Shown here piece by piece: positions 21,936-32,701 of a stretch of 64,000 nt of DNA (position 1 is the first letter of the stretch; the number at the start of each line of letters is the position of its first letter). Position numbers and translations under genes: made by a program. Source of the stretch: Ichthyosporea sp. XGB-2017a (taxonomy: Eukaryota; Opisthokonta; Ichthyosporea); the NCBI GenBank assembly GCA_002811675.1, contig PDIM01000005.1, positions 51,417 through 115,416 of the forward strand, written 5' to 3'. The notes beneath the pieces were generated by a model, which saw nothing but the letters and a program-made list of their open reading frames with translations, did not search any database and was not told the origin of the DNA.

Positions 21936-23675
21936 TCATGACAGGGAGCTGTTTGGCTCATGGATTTTGCCTTTGGTGCGCCTTGCGGAATAACTCTCTT
22001 GGTCAAGGGTCCATACTGAGCCACGATCATTTTCTACGCGAATAAAGAATTTATGAAGAGATAAATTTCTCCTCACAGCATTCTACAATAAAAACAAAAC
22101 AGGGGCGCAGAGTGTGAGCAATAGTTGTAATTTGAGTGAAAAATTGGTGCTATTTTCGTATTGCTTACCTTCCAAGAATGATCTGTACTTTTGTAATAAG
22201 GAAAATTACTGGAAATCCAAGAGTATATATGGCAGACATTGAGTTGCTGGGCTGGGGACTCGAGAATGGCTTTCCCAATAAGAGTTGCATATGAAAAAGG
22301 AGGCTTTCCCGGTTTGTGCTTGTACTGTTCAATTTCCCGAGAACTAGTCTCCATTTTAAAACATGACATATTGGTTTCTTGGTCAAAGCGACAACCTTTT
22401 TCAGGGGATTTTGTAGGAGTCTTACGGATTGAATTATTAGAAGAAAGGGCATTTACCGTTACAAAAGTTATGTCTGCAGATTGTTGACCTGGCTTAGTCG
22501 TTTTGTCGCTGCCACTAGTAGTCCTCGTAGCACCTTTGTGAGTGTTTGCAGAAGGGAGAGCGGTAATGGTCATAAAAGAAATATCAGAAGGCCTGTCCCC
22601 ATGCCTCATGCTCTGGTCAGACAGTCGAAAATGAGAGTTTGTGCTGCTAAGTGAACTGCTAGCTCGAGTTTCACTAGAATGAATGCTGGGAGCCACATGG
22701 TCGTCCATTTGATGAGAATCAGCAGAATAAGAGCTTTGAGAAGATACAGATTGCTCAAAAGTCTTTTCCATCAAGTCCAATTTTTCATACTCATTGTAAT
22801 ATTTATCATAAATGCGACGGACGCTCTGAAAATGATGTGAATTTGAAATATTGTACGTGGGAATTATGTTAGCATGCAGACAGAAACAGGGCGATGGTTT
22901 CACAAAAAGTACTTACCTCTCGTTGACTTCGTAATTCACTTTTTGCTTGCTCTACATTGTTAAAATGTGTTTTTATATGCTCAGCAGCCTGGGCATCAGT
23001 TTCAAACTTTAAAGGGCAATTACCCCAAAAGCATGCAGATGCCGGTGGTGGTTGCTTCCAATGGTCTAAAATGATAAAAAGTGACAATGTTTAGTTTTTC
23101 GGCGTAAAATAAAGAACCTTATGATATTCAAAAATACAACAAAACTTACCTATAGTCCCAGGCTCATTTGCAAGATGGCGTTGATATTGCATAGCAGAAG
23201 CCTGATCCACATATCCAGGATAGTGTTCACCATCACGAGGAACACTTCTATGAGCATATGATACCCCCCCTTTGAAATGGGGGGACGCAAAGTAATTATC
23301 TCTCCCCTGAGACCCCCCATACATAGATCTACTTTCCATGCTCATGCCCTTATTCTCAGGGCACCCGTTGGCATTTCTATGCCAAGCCATGGGTACATGA
23401 GCTTTTGTTCTATGGTTAGCAAATGAGTATGCAGACCCTTGATACTCAGCGTATGCACCTCCCGAAGGAGCCTCACTATTGTGCTGATCACTATGAACGC
23501 GCTCGTTTAAGCAGGGGGAAGATATGCTTAAGCTGCGGTCAGAGTACATGCTTTGTGTACGGCTAGCAGCAAAAGCACCTTGATTGAAAAATCCGGGTCC
23601 CTGAGAATCCACCACCCTTTGCTCCTTGGCATGAGGGGGTGCACTAGCGTCTTTAGTATTGTCAGTGTTGTGCAT
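21936..23675 (-). CDS. FoxP-like forkhead transcription factor with C2H2 zinc finger
   Basis: Four exons, 23675-23150, 23065-22917, 22825-22169 and 22082-21936, give 492 residues; all joins keep frame. Residues 1-175 are low-complexity Ser/Gly/Tyr-rich. Residues ~184-206 are a C2H2 finger (CFWGNC, then HIKTH), followed by a charged helix (SELRSQRE…[10 protein letters not shown]) that may form a coiled coil. The forkhead domain spans about 391-480: [23 protein letters not shown], then across the last intron [19 protein letters not shown] and VWTLD…Y..RR. Zinc finger, then helix, then forkhead, together with RVENxxGxVWTxD, is the FOXP order; FOXP normally dimerises through the helix and represses transcription. 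Two copies of an 11-residue motif ([11 protein letters not shown] / [11 protein letters not shown]) lie between finger and forkhead. Orthology to metazoan FoxP is inference. Confidence 0.93.
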
Positions 23676-24228
23676 TGGTAGAAGTGTGCTTTTTAAGAAA
23701 ATGAGCTCAGTAGAATGTGAAGCAGAAAATAAAATAAAGTGTGTATAAGCAGGTAGAGAAAAGATAGAAAATGTCAGAGGTTTAATTCTCTTCTATTCTA
23801 ACATTCTGAATCTTCAACACGCTTGCTCCGGCTTTACTAAACACCGACGCCAAAAATATGAATAAAACCAGCAAATGATTTCTTGAATCATAAGCAACTC
23901 TTGTGTGGGTGCCTATATATGGATGCACTCACAAAGTCGAGAAGTGTGATTACAAATAATTACAAATAACGTGACTTCAAGAATAAGCAGCAGCAATGCC
24001 AAGCAGGCCCAAAGATCAAGTTAACACAATAAAGAGACAGACAGAGAGATGCAAAGAGAGAGTGTGATTTGATTAAAGTTAACTCAACAAACACAATCGG
24101 CAACTTCAGAGGAGGAACCGCGGCACTCGGGCAACACTGGCCAGACTTAACACAAACAAACAAGCACACACACAAACAAGGGCAGAGGTAGATCCAGGTG
24201 GTAGGAGGGTAGATCTTGAGGGAAGAGG

Positions 24229-24459
24229 AGGGGGGGAGGAGAGGAGAGAGTGGAGAGGGCAAGGAGGGGAGGTGGTGTAACTGAGGGAGAGAGAGAGAGA
24301 GAGAGAGCGAGGTGTACACGGGAGTCCTGACACGCGGGATGGGTTGGGATGGTGGAGCTGCTGTAGCCTGTATACAGTACAGTATGGAGGGAGGGAGGGA
24401 GGGAGGTGGTAACTGGTAGTGCAGTGAGCTGCATGTGGATGGACTATGGAGGGGGGGGG
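24229..24459. repeat. Purine-rich microsatellites (GA)n, (GGGA)n, G-run
   Basis: The plus strand shows GGAG-rich sequence at 24229-24268, a (GA)n run at 24286-24307, (GGGA)n at about 24383-24405 and a G run near 24450. The polypurine/polypyrimidine strand bias could form triplex or G-quadruplex structure. The apparent minus-strand ORFs here are Ser/Leu/Pro repeats from this composition, not genes. Confidence 0.85.
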
Positions 24460-25329
24460 GTGCAGTGGAGAATCTGTGGGGCCAGGTGGTAATACATTTA
24501 CATCAATTAATGTATATCCACATAAGTGGGCAGATAAGCTTGGTATGTGAAACAGGAATCAGCTATGCTGCCCTCCAGATATATCAATAGTAAACTACAA
24601 CTCATCACATCATCACCTCCAATCCACACCTATTTCTATAACCCTTACACGCATAAACCCCTAATGCACCCAACATCTCTCTCCTCCCCTTTATTAGACC
24701 TCCACGCCCATTTCCCGCCTAATTTCTAGAACAGCTGTTCGCCAAAAGCCCCTCCCCTCCCAAAATTCAAAGTTTAGCTACCAAATTTGACATTGGGATC
24801 TTAATTCGAAATAGTTTTGAAAGAGGATCACGCAAATAATGGCCTGATGCATAGGGGTGTAGCAGTGGTGTGGCACTGGAATAGGGAGCTCTGTGAAAGC
24901 AACTTCATTCCCCCGATCATGTAAAGTATCCCCATTTGGCCCCCATTTGGCTCATCAAACATTTGTTCCCATAATTATTTATATTGAGCAATAATAATTG
25001 TTATATCATGCATGACAAAGTTCAAACATGAATTTAAAATATGCCATAAACCAGATTAATAATTAATTATCGCAGTATTATAAGGGGCATTAGGCCTAAT
25101 AATGTACATAGTACTGTACTCTGCTCGGTACTCTGTATACGTAGCTGCACTCTCTGACCACTGTCCACTCTCCATGTGCAGCGCGTCTGTCGTTGACCGA
25201 CGACCATTTTAGTTAATAACATGTTCTCATGTTGTGTCCATTACTATCCCTTCTTTAGTCTGTGCCATAACAGTCTGTCCCAAGAAGGAAGCAGCCCCCT
25301 GGCTCAAGGCCTTTTTATAAGTTCGTGAC

Positions 25330-25638
25330 TTGTCCTGTACCATATTACACATTCAGCGCGCAAGTGGTGCTTCTACTAGTACTCGACGTGAATGTGCGAA
25401 TTATGATGGTTCTCTGCATTATTCCCATGCCTTATTTTATGCAACTTGCACAGGATATTTAGCTGGGCAAATGCCAGGTGATACAATAACAATTATCATA
25501 GCTGATGATTGCACATGGCAAGTACCATGTTCGCAACACACAGATCATCTGAGCGTTGACCTTGGGCCACAAGTCAATCCCCTGTACACTTTTGATGATT
25601 GTAGAACTTCTGCACCAACAACTGTTGACAATAAATAA
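25330..25638 (+). pseudogene. Coding-like Cys-containing ORF without start, possible exon or relic
   Basis: An open frame of ~103 codons with no in-frame ATG at its 5' end reads as a plausible small secreted-type sequence (several Cys, ADDCTWQVPC, DDCRTSAP). A possible 3' splice site (ATTCAG) lies at its 5' edge near 25357. No family was recognised. It ends just before the first copy of the 25.6/25.9-kb direct repeat. It could be a last exon of an unseen gene or a decayed fragment. Confidence 0.25.
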
Positions 25639-25646
25639 TGGGCTCC

Positions 25647-25709
25647 TTGTCGAACTTCCAGCTTTAGAAGCGATTTTATTTTGGTATCATATTTATTTGA
25701 CAAGAGTTT
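25647..25709 (+). repeat. Direct repeat copy A (~63 bp)
   Basis: This is about 85-90% identical to 25923-25986. The best-matched part is TTCCAGCTTTAG near the start and ATCATATTTATTTGACAAGA near the end. Both copies are in the same orientation, 276 bp apart. It is probably a local duplication or the shared part of two insertions. Confidence 0.8.
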
Positions 25710-25922
25710 TCATAGAATAACTACAAAGTACATGTACATCCACGACCTCAGCAAGAGTTATGAAGGCCCCTGTGACAGTCCCCCCCCCACCCTGCCGCTC
25801 TAGTATCCATTCTCTACTCAAACTTCAGAGAGCGCATGGCCTGACCTCTTGTGATTAAGAAGTGTATTCCAACACTACTACGTCAGTCTATAACGGCAGC
25901 GGTTAAAGGAAAGTCTAAATTT

Positions 25923-25986
25923 CTTGAACGTTTTCCAGCTTTAGGGGCTATCTTATTTTGATATCATATTTATTTGACAAGAGTTT
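25923..25986 (+). repeat. Direct repeat copy B (~63 bp)
   Basis: This is the partner of 25647-25709, in the same orientation. The 3' part is identical over more than 20 bases, and the 5' part differs by a few substitutions and a small indel. Confidence 0.8.
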
Positions 25987-26059
25987 CAATTTATTCAAGT
26001 GCGAATCAATCGGCCACTTCCTTTTCTGTACAGCAATACTCTGGTCAAAAGTGAAACTC

Positions 26060-29000
26060 CTACGCACCCGTCTTTTTCTTTTCTTTCAAAATGTCCTTAC
26101 TACATAAATAGTGTACCACTGTACCATTAGGAAAGCACGAGAAAACACTAAATATGATCAAAGATTAGTCTGTGGTCAAATATACAAGGCCAAAATAAGG
26201 CAAAGTTAAGACTTACCTATTCCCTATCCGTTTGTTGCAATGGGGGCACATTTTAGTATCAGTTATATTCACTTGTTTGGAACGATAGTGGACTAACCGC
26301 TCACGCACACGAATATTTTCCGTCCGATACAAATTCTTCAATACTCGAGTTCTATGAACGTCTTCTTCTTTCTCTTTGAAAACACATTCAATGTAATTTT
26401 TCAGATTTGAAAGAAGAGAACCTGGAGGTAAGAGCTCTAAAAACTTGGAAGGACTAACAAACGAATGATACTTTTCAGCCAGCTTCAAAGCTTCCGAAAA
26501 AAGCGCTGTCTTACCAAGAGGGGGGCTAAGCAGCATTTTCAGTAAGGTTAAGTATATATGCTTGCACGGTTTAGTGGGTTCGGGTAATGCAAGGCATTCT
26601 TCACTGCTGCTTGAGCTAATGTACACACTTGCAATACTGGCATTAAGGTCAGATTTACTTCCCATATCCCCACTGTGAATAGAGCCCCCACTGACACCGC
26701 TTCTACTAAGGTCTTCTACACTACCAACGTGCAGCTTTTCACTTTCACTACTCTTTTCCCTGTTCAAAACTTCACTCTCCAAGGTCGACAAAGCCGGGTC
26801 TTTAGTGTGCTCAAGGGCACTTACTTTCGTCTCCTCTAGAGATACCAAAGCCTTTCTTTGATTGAAGGAGAGAGTCCTCCATCCAGCTCTATCAAAATTC
26901 AGCGCACAATACTCTTCCGCCTTATCAATCATATCTAGCTCATAAACATAAATAAGAAGCGCCTGTTCATGTTGACCTATTCTCCCTAATAAAGTGGCCC
27001 TTTCTTCATGCAACCGATCAAAGGGGAACCGACTGAGCATTTTTTCTGGGTTGTATTTGTCAGAAAATTTTAGAAATCTCAATAGTTTAAGCCTCATGTT
27101 AACAAAGCTTTCATGCTCGTCCAATTCGCTATCTTTCTGGCCCTTGTGTATGCTGAAATATTCTCTCAGCTCTTGCAAGTACTTCAAAATCAGTTCGTCG
27201 TGAAGTCGGCCTTGGATTTTATCTTCCATCCGCTTAATATACCCTTTCTTCACAATAGTTTCGAGGTATAGCATGCAAAGTGTTGCGTCAGTTCTTTGAA
27301 TGTGATCCAGCACCTTTAAAGGATTCAAAGACTGGGCAGCTTTACTATCATCCGTGAATATAGTCAGACCCTCCTCAGGGTGCCTTTTCAAAACCCATGA
27401 AGAAAATTCCAGCAATAGTGCGGCATCTTCCTTGTCTAAAGTTTTAAGGTACGACACTGTTTGTGTGGGGCCCTGTAGATGCAATTCTGGCTTGTTCAAC
27501 AGCTCTAACGCGTCATTATTACTTCGGTTACCATAGCGGTAAAGCAGCTCCAGCGCTTTTCTGTGGAGCCCCTTTGACTTATATAACAGAATGAGCTCTG
27601 GGTATCGTTCGTACTCCTTTAGCAATTTTTCTGACTCTTCTAGATTACAGCTATTCTCTAAGCGCAACAGGGGGTTTATAAGGGCAAAGTTTGTCTGGAG
27701 GTAGCACTTCAATAGGGTCGTATCAACAAGTTCTTCCATTCCCTCAGGGCAATCAAACTTTGTCCCTTCATCAACCTTCTTTCGCCTTTGGTATATGTAC
27801 TGACGCCGGTACAAAGTAAGAAAATGGATTAGAGACATTAATCCATTCTTTAATTCATCCCCGTCTAACAATGGGGGGCTGATCGGAAACGACAGTTGCT
27901 GCTTTTTCTCTTGGGAAATTAAATTAGGATAAAGTCCAATGACGGTGAGGGGGTCAATTCGCAACTCTACAAACATTTCCATAGCCTCATCAAATCTATG
28001 CTCAATAAATAGACTAAATGCAAGTTTCGTATGTATGCCTTTTAGTACATTGTTTCTGTCTTCCATATCAAGCGGCAACTTTTTTGCTAATTCAAGGGCT
28101 TCTTCGTATTCTCTCCTCCCAACCAGCAAGTCCACTTGCTTAACTAGAGGAACCAGCTTAACTTTCCATACGTTAGAATTGGATGCGATAAAAATAACGT
28201 CCTCTCCGGTGCTGTTTTTAGATCTACTTATCATTCGGACAGAAGGCAATGGTATAGTTTGAACTTTTAAAAATGATTCCATAGTGCGGATTTCTAAGCC
28301 AGTGGGAAGTATGGCAGCCAAGTAGGGAAAGAACATGTCAACTGCGATAGGAGGTTGAGAAAGAGTTAAGCCGTATTTTCGAGATGGAGAGCCATCACTT
28401 GTGCAAATAAATATTCCAATATCATCTTTACCCAGTAAAATCTCTTCTTCTGTAATCTTGGCAATGATGGGATCACTCCTGCCTGTCGGAAACAGCTCCG
28501 TGATTTCACCTGTATCAACATTGATTAAGTTGTATTCTTTTCTAAAGCCACAGCATACAGTCGATTCATTGCACCACATTATCGCACGGGCAACATCAGG
28601 AACAATAAAATCTTTTGACTCCCTAAATTCATTGTTGATCCATTCATATGTAAGTAGTTTTCTTCGCACCACACAGCAAAGTGAAAGTCTATATCTGCCT
28701 CCCCCTTCTGTCCCCTCCCAATAATCTTCCGTATTATGAACTTTCGGATCGAAGATGATGACTTTTACAGCAAAAGCTGTGCATGCACTACTGCCAGACA
28801 GCTCATCCAAAGGCGCAAACGAATTCAAATCATGCACATGAACAATATTCTCAGACAAAGACAGTATAATCCCGGCCTCAGGCACCGCTGCTAACTGGGT
28901 CACAGCCTTCCGAGCAAAGCCCTTTTTCGAATCAACTAGACAAACATTGTAAGTTGATCCATCTCCCTCACCTCCCTCAGATTCTCCTTGGCTTACATTA

Positions 29001-29119
29001 TAAATTAATAGATAACCTTTGTTAGTGCCCACAAGCAATGTATCGTCATATGATGAAATTGATTCTATACCCAGTGGAAGCTGTTCCAATATAACATTCG
29101 TATAGAAAGCCTCGTACAT
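26060..29119 (-). CDS. VPS39: VPS39/VAM6 (TGFBRAP1-like) HOPS/CORVET tethering subunit
   Basis: Two exons, 29119-26217 and 26147-26060, give 996 residues. The start is the ATG at 29119. The N-terminal ~280 residues are a CNH (citron-homology) propeller (LPLGIESISSYDD…, GTNKGYLLIYNV). A long alpha-solenoid with clathrin-type repeats follows, then the C-terminal Vps39_2 zinc finger. The small last exon supplies the second half: MCPHCNKRIGNS, then FPNGTVVHYLCSK. This CxxC…CS pattern is typical of VPS39/TGFBRAP1. VPS39 binds Rab7/Ypt7 in HOPS; TGFBRAP1/VPS3 binds Rab5 in CORVET. Both share this architecture, and I favour VPS39 from length and the C-terminal finger. The gene acts at late endosome/vacuole membranes. 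A run of Ser/Glu (about residues 800-830) is a likely disordered insert. Confidence 0.9.
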
Positions 29120-29879
29120 GATAACGGCCAAATGTATAACAATCCCTTTCAGGCAGTCCTCGTCACACGCGCACAGAGAGGCAACACAAAAAAGTACACG
29201 CCCTCAGAAAATGTACAGGTCTACATCTACCCCCACTGGCCCCACACACACACACACGCGCACTTTCTCTCTCTCTGTCTGTCTGGGAGTGGACCTGGAA
29301 GTGGGTTACACGAAAAACAGCCTCGCCAATCGCCATCCCTTGAAACAGGGACCAGTGGTGTTTCCCATTCAAGCAATAATAATAATACTGGTACAGGAAA
29401 GCCACAGTCCACAGCCCACACTTGGTCCACAAAGCAACAGGCAGAGGTGAGACTTGAGAGGGATCCGCGGGAGGGAGGGTCGTTAGGGGTAGATGATGGT
29501 CAGCTGGCTGCAGGGGCCAGGGACTCTCATGCGTTACTTTATTTGGGTTTCTGGTATTTCCTATTCTGACGCACTTTTGCGGAAACACCATCCACGCACA
29601 CCAAGGAGCATACTCGTGAATGAAGCAAATGCAAGGAGTGAATGAACCACAACTAGATAATGCAACGAACACAGCGGCACGCTTTCACTGAAAGGACTGG
29701 GGAGATCACATAACATCCTCGGATCTGTATTACGATAGCCAAGAGTGGACTGAAACGTATTGGTAGATCCTGGTCGGTCAATTGTAAGTTGGGACGCCTT
29801 AGCTTGTTGATTCGCAAGAAGTTTATTTGCAAGAAATTTGAGCAGTACATAGCAGTTGCAGTTTGTGAAGACGATTACA
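29120..29879. promoter_or_regulatory. Divergent intergenic region with CA and CT microsatellites
   Basis: The spacer lies between VPS39 and the broken TMX1 copy. It contains (CA)n at about 29246-29262 and (CT)n/(TCTG)n at 29268-29286. The open frames here are compositional. The last ~30 bp before 29880 are shared with the region upstream of the intact TMX1 copy. Confidence 0.5.
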
Positions 29880-30355
29880 ATGATGCACATGAATAAGTTG
29901 GGCATTTACACACTGGTACTACTTGTAGTGGCATTTCTGATACTATTTAGCTTTAATGCTTCAGATGTGGTGGGTGCTCCTACTGGTGAAGAATTCGACG
30001 AAAAATTGTAAGTTACACATGCATCAACCGCGATTGACGAATTTATTATTAATAGTGTCTCTTCTATTCTTATTTAGTTATGCTCCCTGGTGCTCAGATT
30101 GCGCATCAAAGGAAGCGGCGGCTCTCTTTTAAAAAATCTAAACAAACAAAGCAAAGGGGGAATGGGAATCCGTTGGCTTCGATCTCCATCCAAACCTCAA
30201 GGAGAGAACTGTGGCTGTCCCAGGGGCGTAATTAGAAGCTGCCACGGATATGTTGGGGAAGTAGAATCCAGCACGAAGTGCTGTATACTTTACATCTTAC
30301 ACCTCTTCCCGCAAGTTCTTGATTTTGCGCTGCTTCCAAAAATTGGCATACTGTA
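29880..30355 (+). pseudogene. Truncated, frameshifted copy of the TMX1-type thioredoxin gene
   Basis: Exon 1 (29880-30007) encodes MMHMNKLGIYTLV… with a signal anchor, nearly matching the first exon of the intact gene at 30919 but lacking 14 in-frame codons before the thioredoxin motif. A GTAAGT donor and a TTAG acceptor at about 30076-30077 lead into FYAPWCSDCASKEAAALF then a stop. One extra T in the T/A run near 30129-30138 would explain the break, because the next frame continues with thioredoxin-like sequence for about 30 codons. The active-site pair is preserved (CSDC versus CPHC). It is most likely a tandem-duplicate pseudogene; expression of a short secreted peptide cannot be excluded. 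Confidence 0.7.
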
Positions 30356-30918
30356 AATAAAAGGAAGTTGAACACTTCTCAATGGTTGTGTGACTTTGAC
30401 GACGTAAGAGTTCTTGGTCCCAGAGAACACAACAAGTTAGCCTCGCTGCGCTGATTTCTCTTACAGGCTGGGCATCTTTCAAAAGGTAGCATTTTCATGT
30501 CTTTCTACAATAAACTCAATAAGCAAACTGTATTTCCCCCAGGAGCGGTACTCCTTGGTCGAGAGAAAGGGATTGGCTCTTGAGATTTGGTGTTCAGAGA
30601 GCAACTCGAGGAGACCCCTCTTGCACAAGGCTCTTGCACAAGGACAATTTTAGTGAGTGGGAAAGAAGTCCATACAGCAGTAGAGACTTATACATAAATA
30701 AACACTGTTCAAGATGAGGTGGTTAAGGGGAGATTCTTGTTGGTGGCTCGAGTCTCTAGTCGGGAGTCACCTCACGGCTCACACGGAATAAAGAAGCATG
30801 CCCAATTGGTGAAGTGTTGGCAGATTTTGGTTAGTGAGTGCTGAGACCTGGATTTGTGGATTTTAAGTTAGTGTGAACAGTATATAGCAGGTGTGATTTG
30901 TGAAGACGGACCATTGCA
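30356..30918. other. Spacer between TMX1 copies
   Basis: This holds the degraded 3' part of the first copy and the promoter of the second. A short tandem duplication, CTTGCACAAGG, occurs twice at about 30621-30645. No gene is seen. Confidence 0.4.
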
Positions 30919-32128
30919 ATGATGCACATGAATAAGTGGGACCGTCGTACTTTGGGGCTGATTGTAGTTGCATTTCTGGTGCTATTTAGCTTTAGTGCTT
31001 CAGATGCGTCGGGCGCGTCTGTGGTTGAAGAGCTTGATGAAAGTGACATATTCAACAAAATTGGGCATGGGGAATGGTTGATTGATTTGTAAGTTATTGA
31101 TGTTGCAGTGGTGTTGCATTTCGTTGCTTTCAAGTATTGATTGGTTGTTCTGCGTCGTTGTTGTAGTTATGCCCCGTGGTGCCCACACTGCCGAACTCTG
31201 GAGCCTATATTCGAAGACTTTGCGAAATCTCATGCAAAAGAGCTTGGTATCCAAGTGGGGAAGGTCAATGTGGCAGTTCACTCGTGTAAGACATTTTTCC
31301 CTTGGCTTAGTGTAAACTAGCAATTATTCGATCATTTTGACTGACTTCTTTCTTTGCTTACAATAGCTTTGTCGGGTAGATTTCAAGTGAGTGGCCTTCC
31401 TACCATATATCAGTAAGTGCTTGTTCTCGTACTGCATGGAAGAATGTCAAAAAAAGAAACGAAAAACTAAAGTTTATTGCTTGCATTTTGTTTTGCGCCT
31501 CAGTATTAAAGATGGGGAGTACCGCCTCTATTCAGGACAGAGAGCTAAAGAGGCATTTTTGAGCTTCATCAAAGAGAAGAAGTGGAAAGATACGGATCCT
31601 CTTGCATGGTGGAGAAGTCCATCGTCTATTATGTAAGCTTTTTGTTGATATTCTCTTTCAGCCGCACACAGGACTTTTTTTTTGCTTACCTTTTTTCTTT
31701 TGCGTTACATTGAAATAGACCTCAACTTTTTGGATACTTTCACGTTTTTGCATACTTCCTGCAGGTGAGTAGCTTTTGCCTTGTCGCTTTGTTTTTTGTT
31801 CGATTTCAACAGCCTCTCGAATGCTAATTGTGTATGCTTTTAATAGGATTCATTTATTTTTCTCAAAAAATTAACTGGATATGGGGATTCTGCTGTTGCT
31901 ATTGGCTTTGGGCTTTGCGCCGTATTGTTTGCAGCATTTATTGGTCTGATCTTGGGCTGCGTGTTTGATTTCTTTTTTCCCGAAGGAGATGAAGCCGCGG
32001 AGCTTATTGCTCGCCGCCAAGCTGCTATCAAAGCCCGCGAGGAAGCTCTTAAAAAGTCAGGCAGTAGTGATAAAGACAATGCGAAACCAGCTTCTTCCAA
32101 ACCTCCTCGTTCTAAAAAGATTGACTAG
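30919..32128 (+). CDS. TMX1-type transmembrane thioredoxin (ER protein disulfide isomerase family)
   Basis: Six exons, 30919-31088, 31167-31285, 31367-31412, 31504-31632, 31719-31764 and 31847-32128, give 263 residues with every join in frame. An N-terminal hydrophobic signal (about 10-30) is followed by one thioredoxin domain with FYAPWCPHC (active-site Cys62 and Cys65), the cis-Pro region SGLPTIYH and KDGEYRLYSGQR, all close to animal TMX1. A TM helix at about 186-210 and a Lys/Ala/Ser-rich cytosolic tail follow. TMX1 is an ER membrane oxidoreductase acting on membrane-bound clients; human TMX1 is 280 residues with CPAC. It is the most intron-rich gene of the window. A broken tandem copy lies ~1 kb upstream. 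Confidence 0.93.
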
Positions 32129-32701
32129 CTTGTGCTTTGGAGTTGTGACTGGGAGCTGTCTACATACTTCGTTAAGCTACACCTAACAAGTGTAGTGCGT
32201 CATGTTTGTGCCATTCGTCTCCACTGTAACGCGTGATAGGGAGAAGGCCGAAGGGACCTTTTACACTTTGGGGCTGTAATGGAAGTTTCTGGTTTGAGAG
32301 CTGAAACATTGATGGCTGCAGCACTCTGCAGCTGCAGACTGCAGGTCTCTGCTATAATTAGGCCTGGGGGCAGGGTGCACGACAGATCATGCGCAGATAG
32401 AATAAACCCTAAACCAGAACACAATTATTTACACTCTAGATAGTACTGGAGTCCAAGGAGCTGAGCTGGAGTCTGGAGAGTGGAATTTGGCACAGAGACT
32501 TGGAGAAGAGTAGAGGGACTGAGGGAAGGGAAATAATTATCCCGCTTATTCTTTTCTATGATTTATTTTTTCTTTTTCTTAATCACCCTTTTTTTTTTTT
32601 TTTCGTTTCACAAATCTCAAAAGTAGTGGAACTTTAACTTGTCAAGGCCCACACAATAACATCAGCACAACTTCTTGCACATATAGTGTTTTGGTGGCAG
32701 G
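32129..32701. other. Intergenic with telo-box-like site and T-tract
   Basis: This region includes a cluster of CTGCAG-type motifs (32318-32345), a telo-box-like AAACCCTAAA at 32404-32413 and a T-rich tract at about 32588-32604. It is probably the 3' UTR of TMX1 and the promoter of the next gene. No coding signal is seen. Confidence 0.4.

Larger units (their letters stand above)
23676..26059. other. 2.4-kb gene-poor region with simple repeats
   Basis: This is the upstream region of the forkhead gene plus a spacer to VPS39. It contains GA and GGGA microsatellites (24286-24405), a G9-10 run near 24450, an AT-rich block (24980-25090), one coding-like frame (25330-25638) and a ~63-bp imperfect direct repeat (25647 and 25923). 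I see no convincing gene. Confidence 0.5.

Noticed and set aside
24106-24434. Minus-strand Ser/Leu/Pro-rich frames
   Set aside because: They are produced by GA/GGGA microsatellites in all three frames; not protein-like.
29163-29672. 169-residue minus-strand frame upstream of VPS39
   Set aside because: No ATG-supported start with conserved content; overlaps CA/CT microsatellites and the shared promoter.
30831-31323. Minus-strand frames across TMX1 exons 1-2
   Set aside because: Antisense to well-supported exons; no independent signal.
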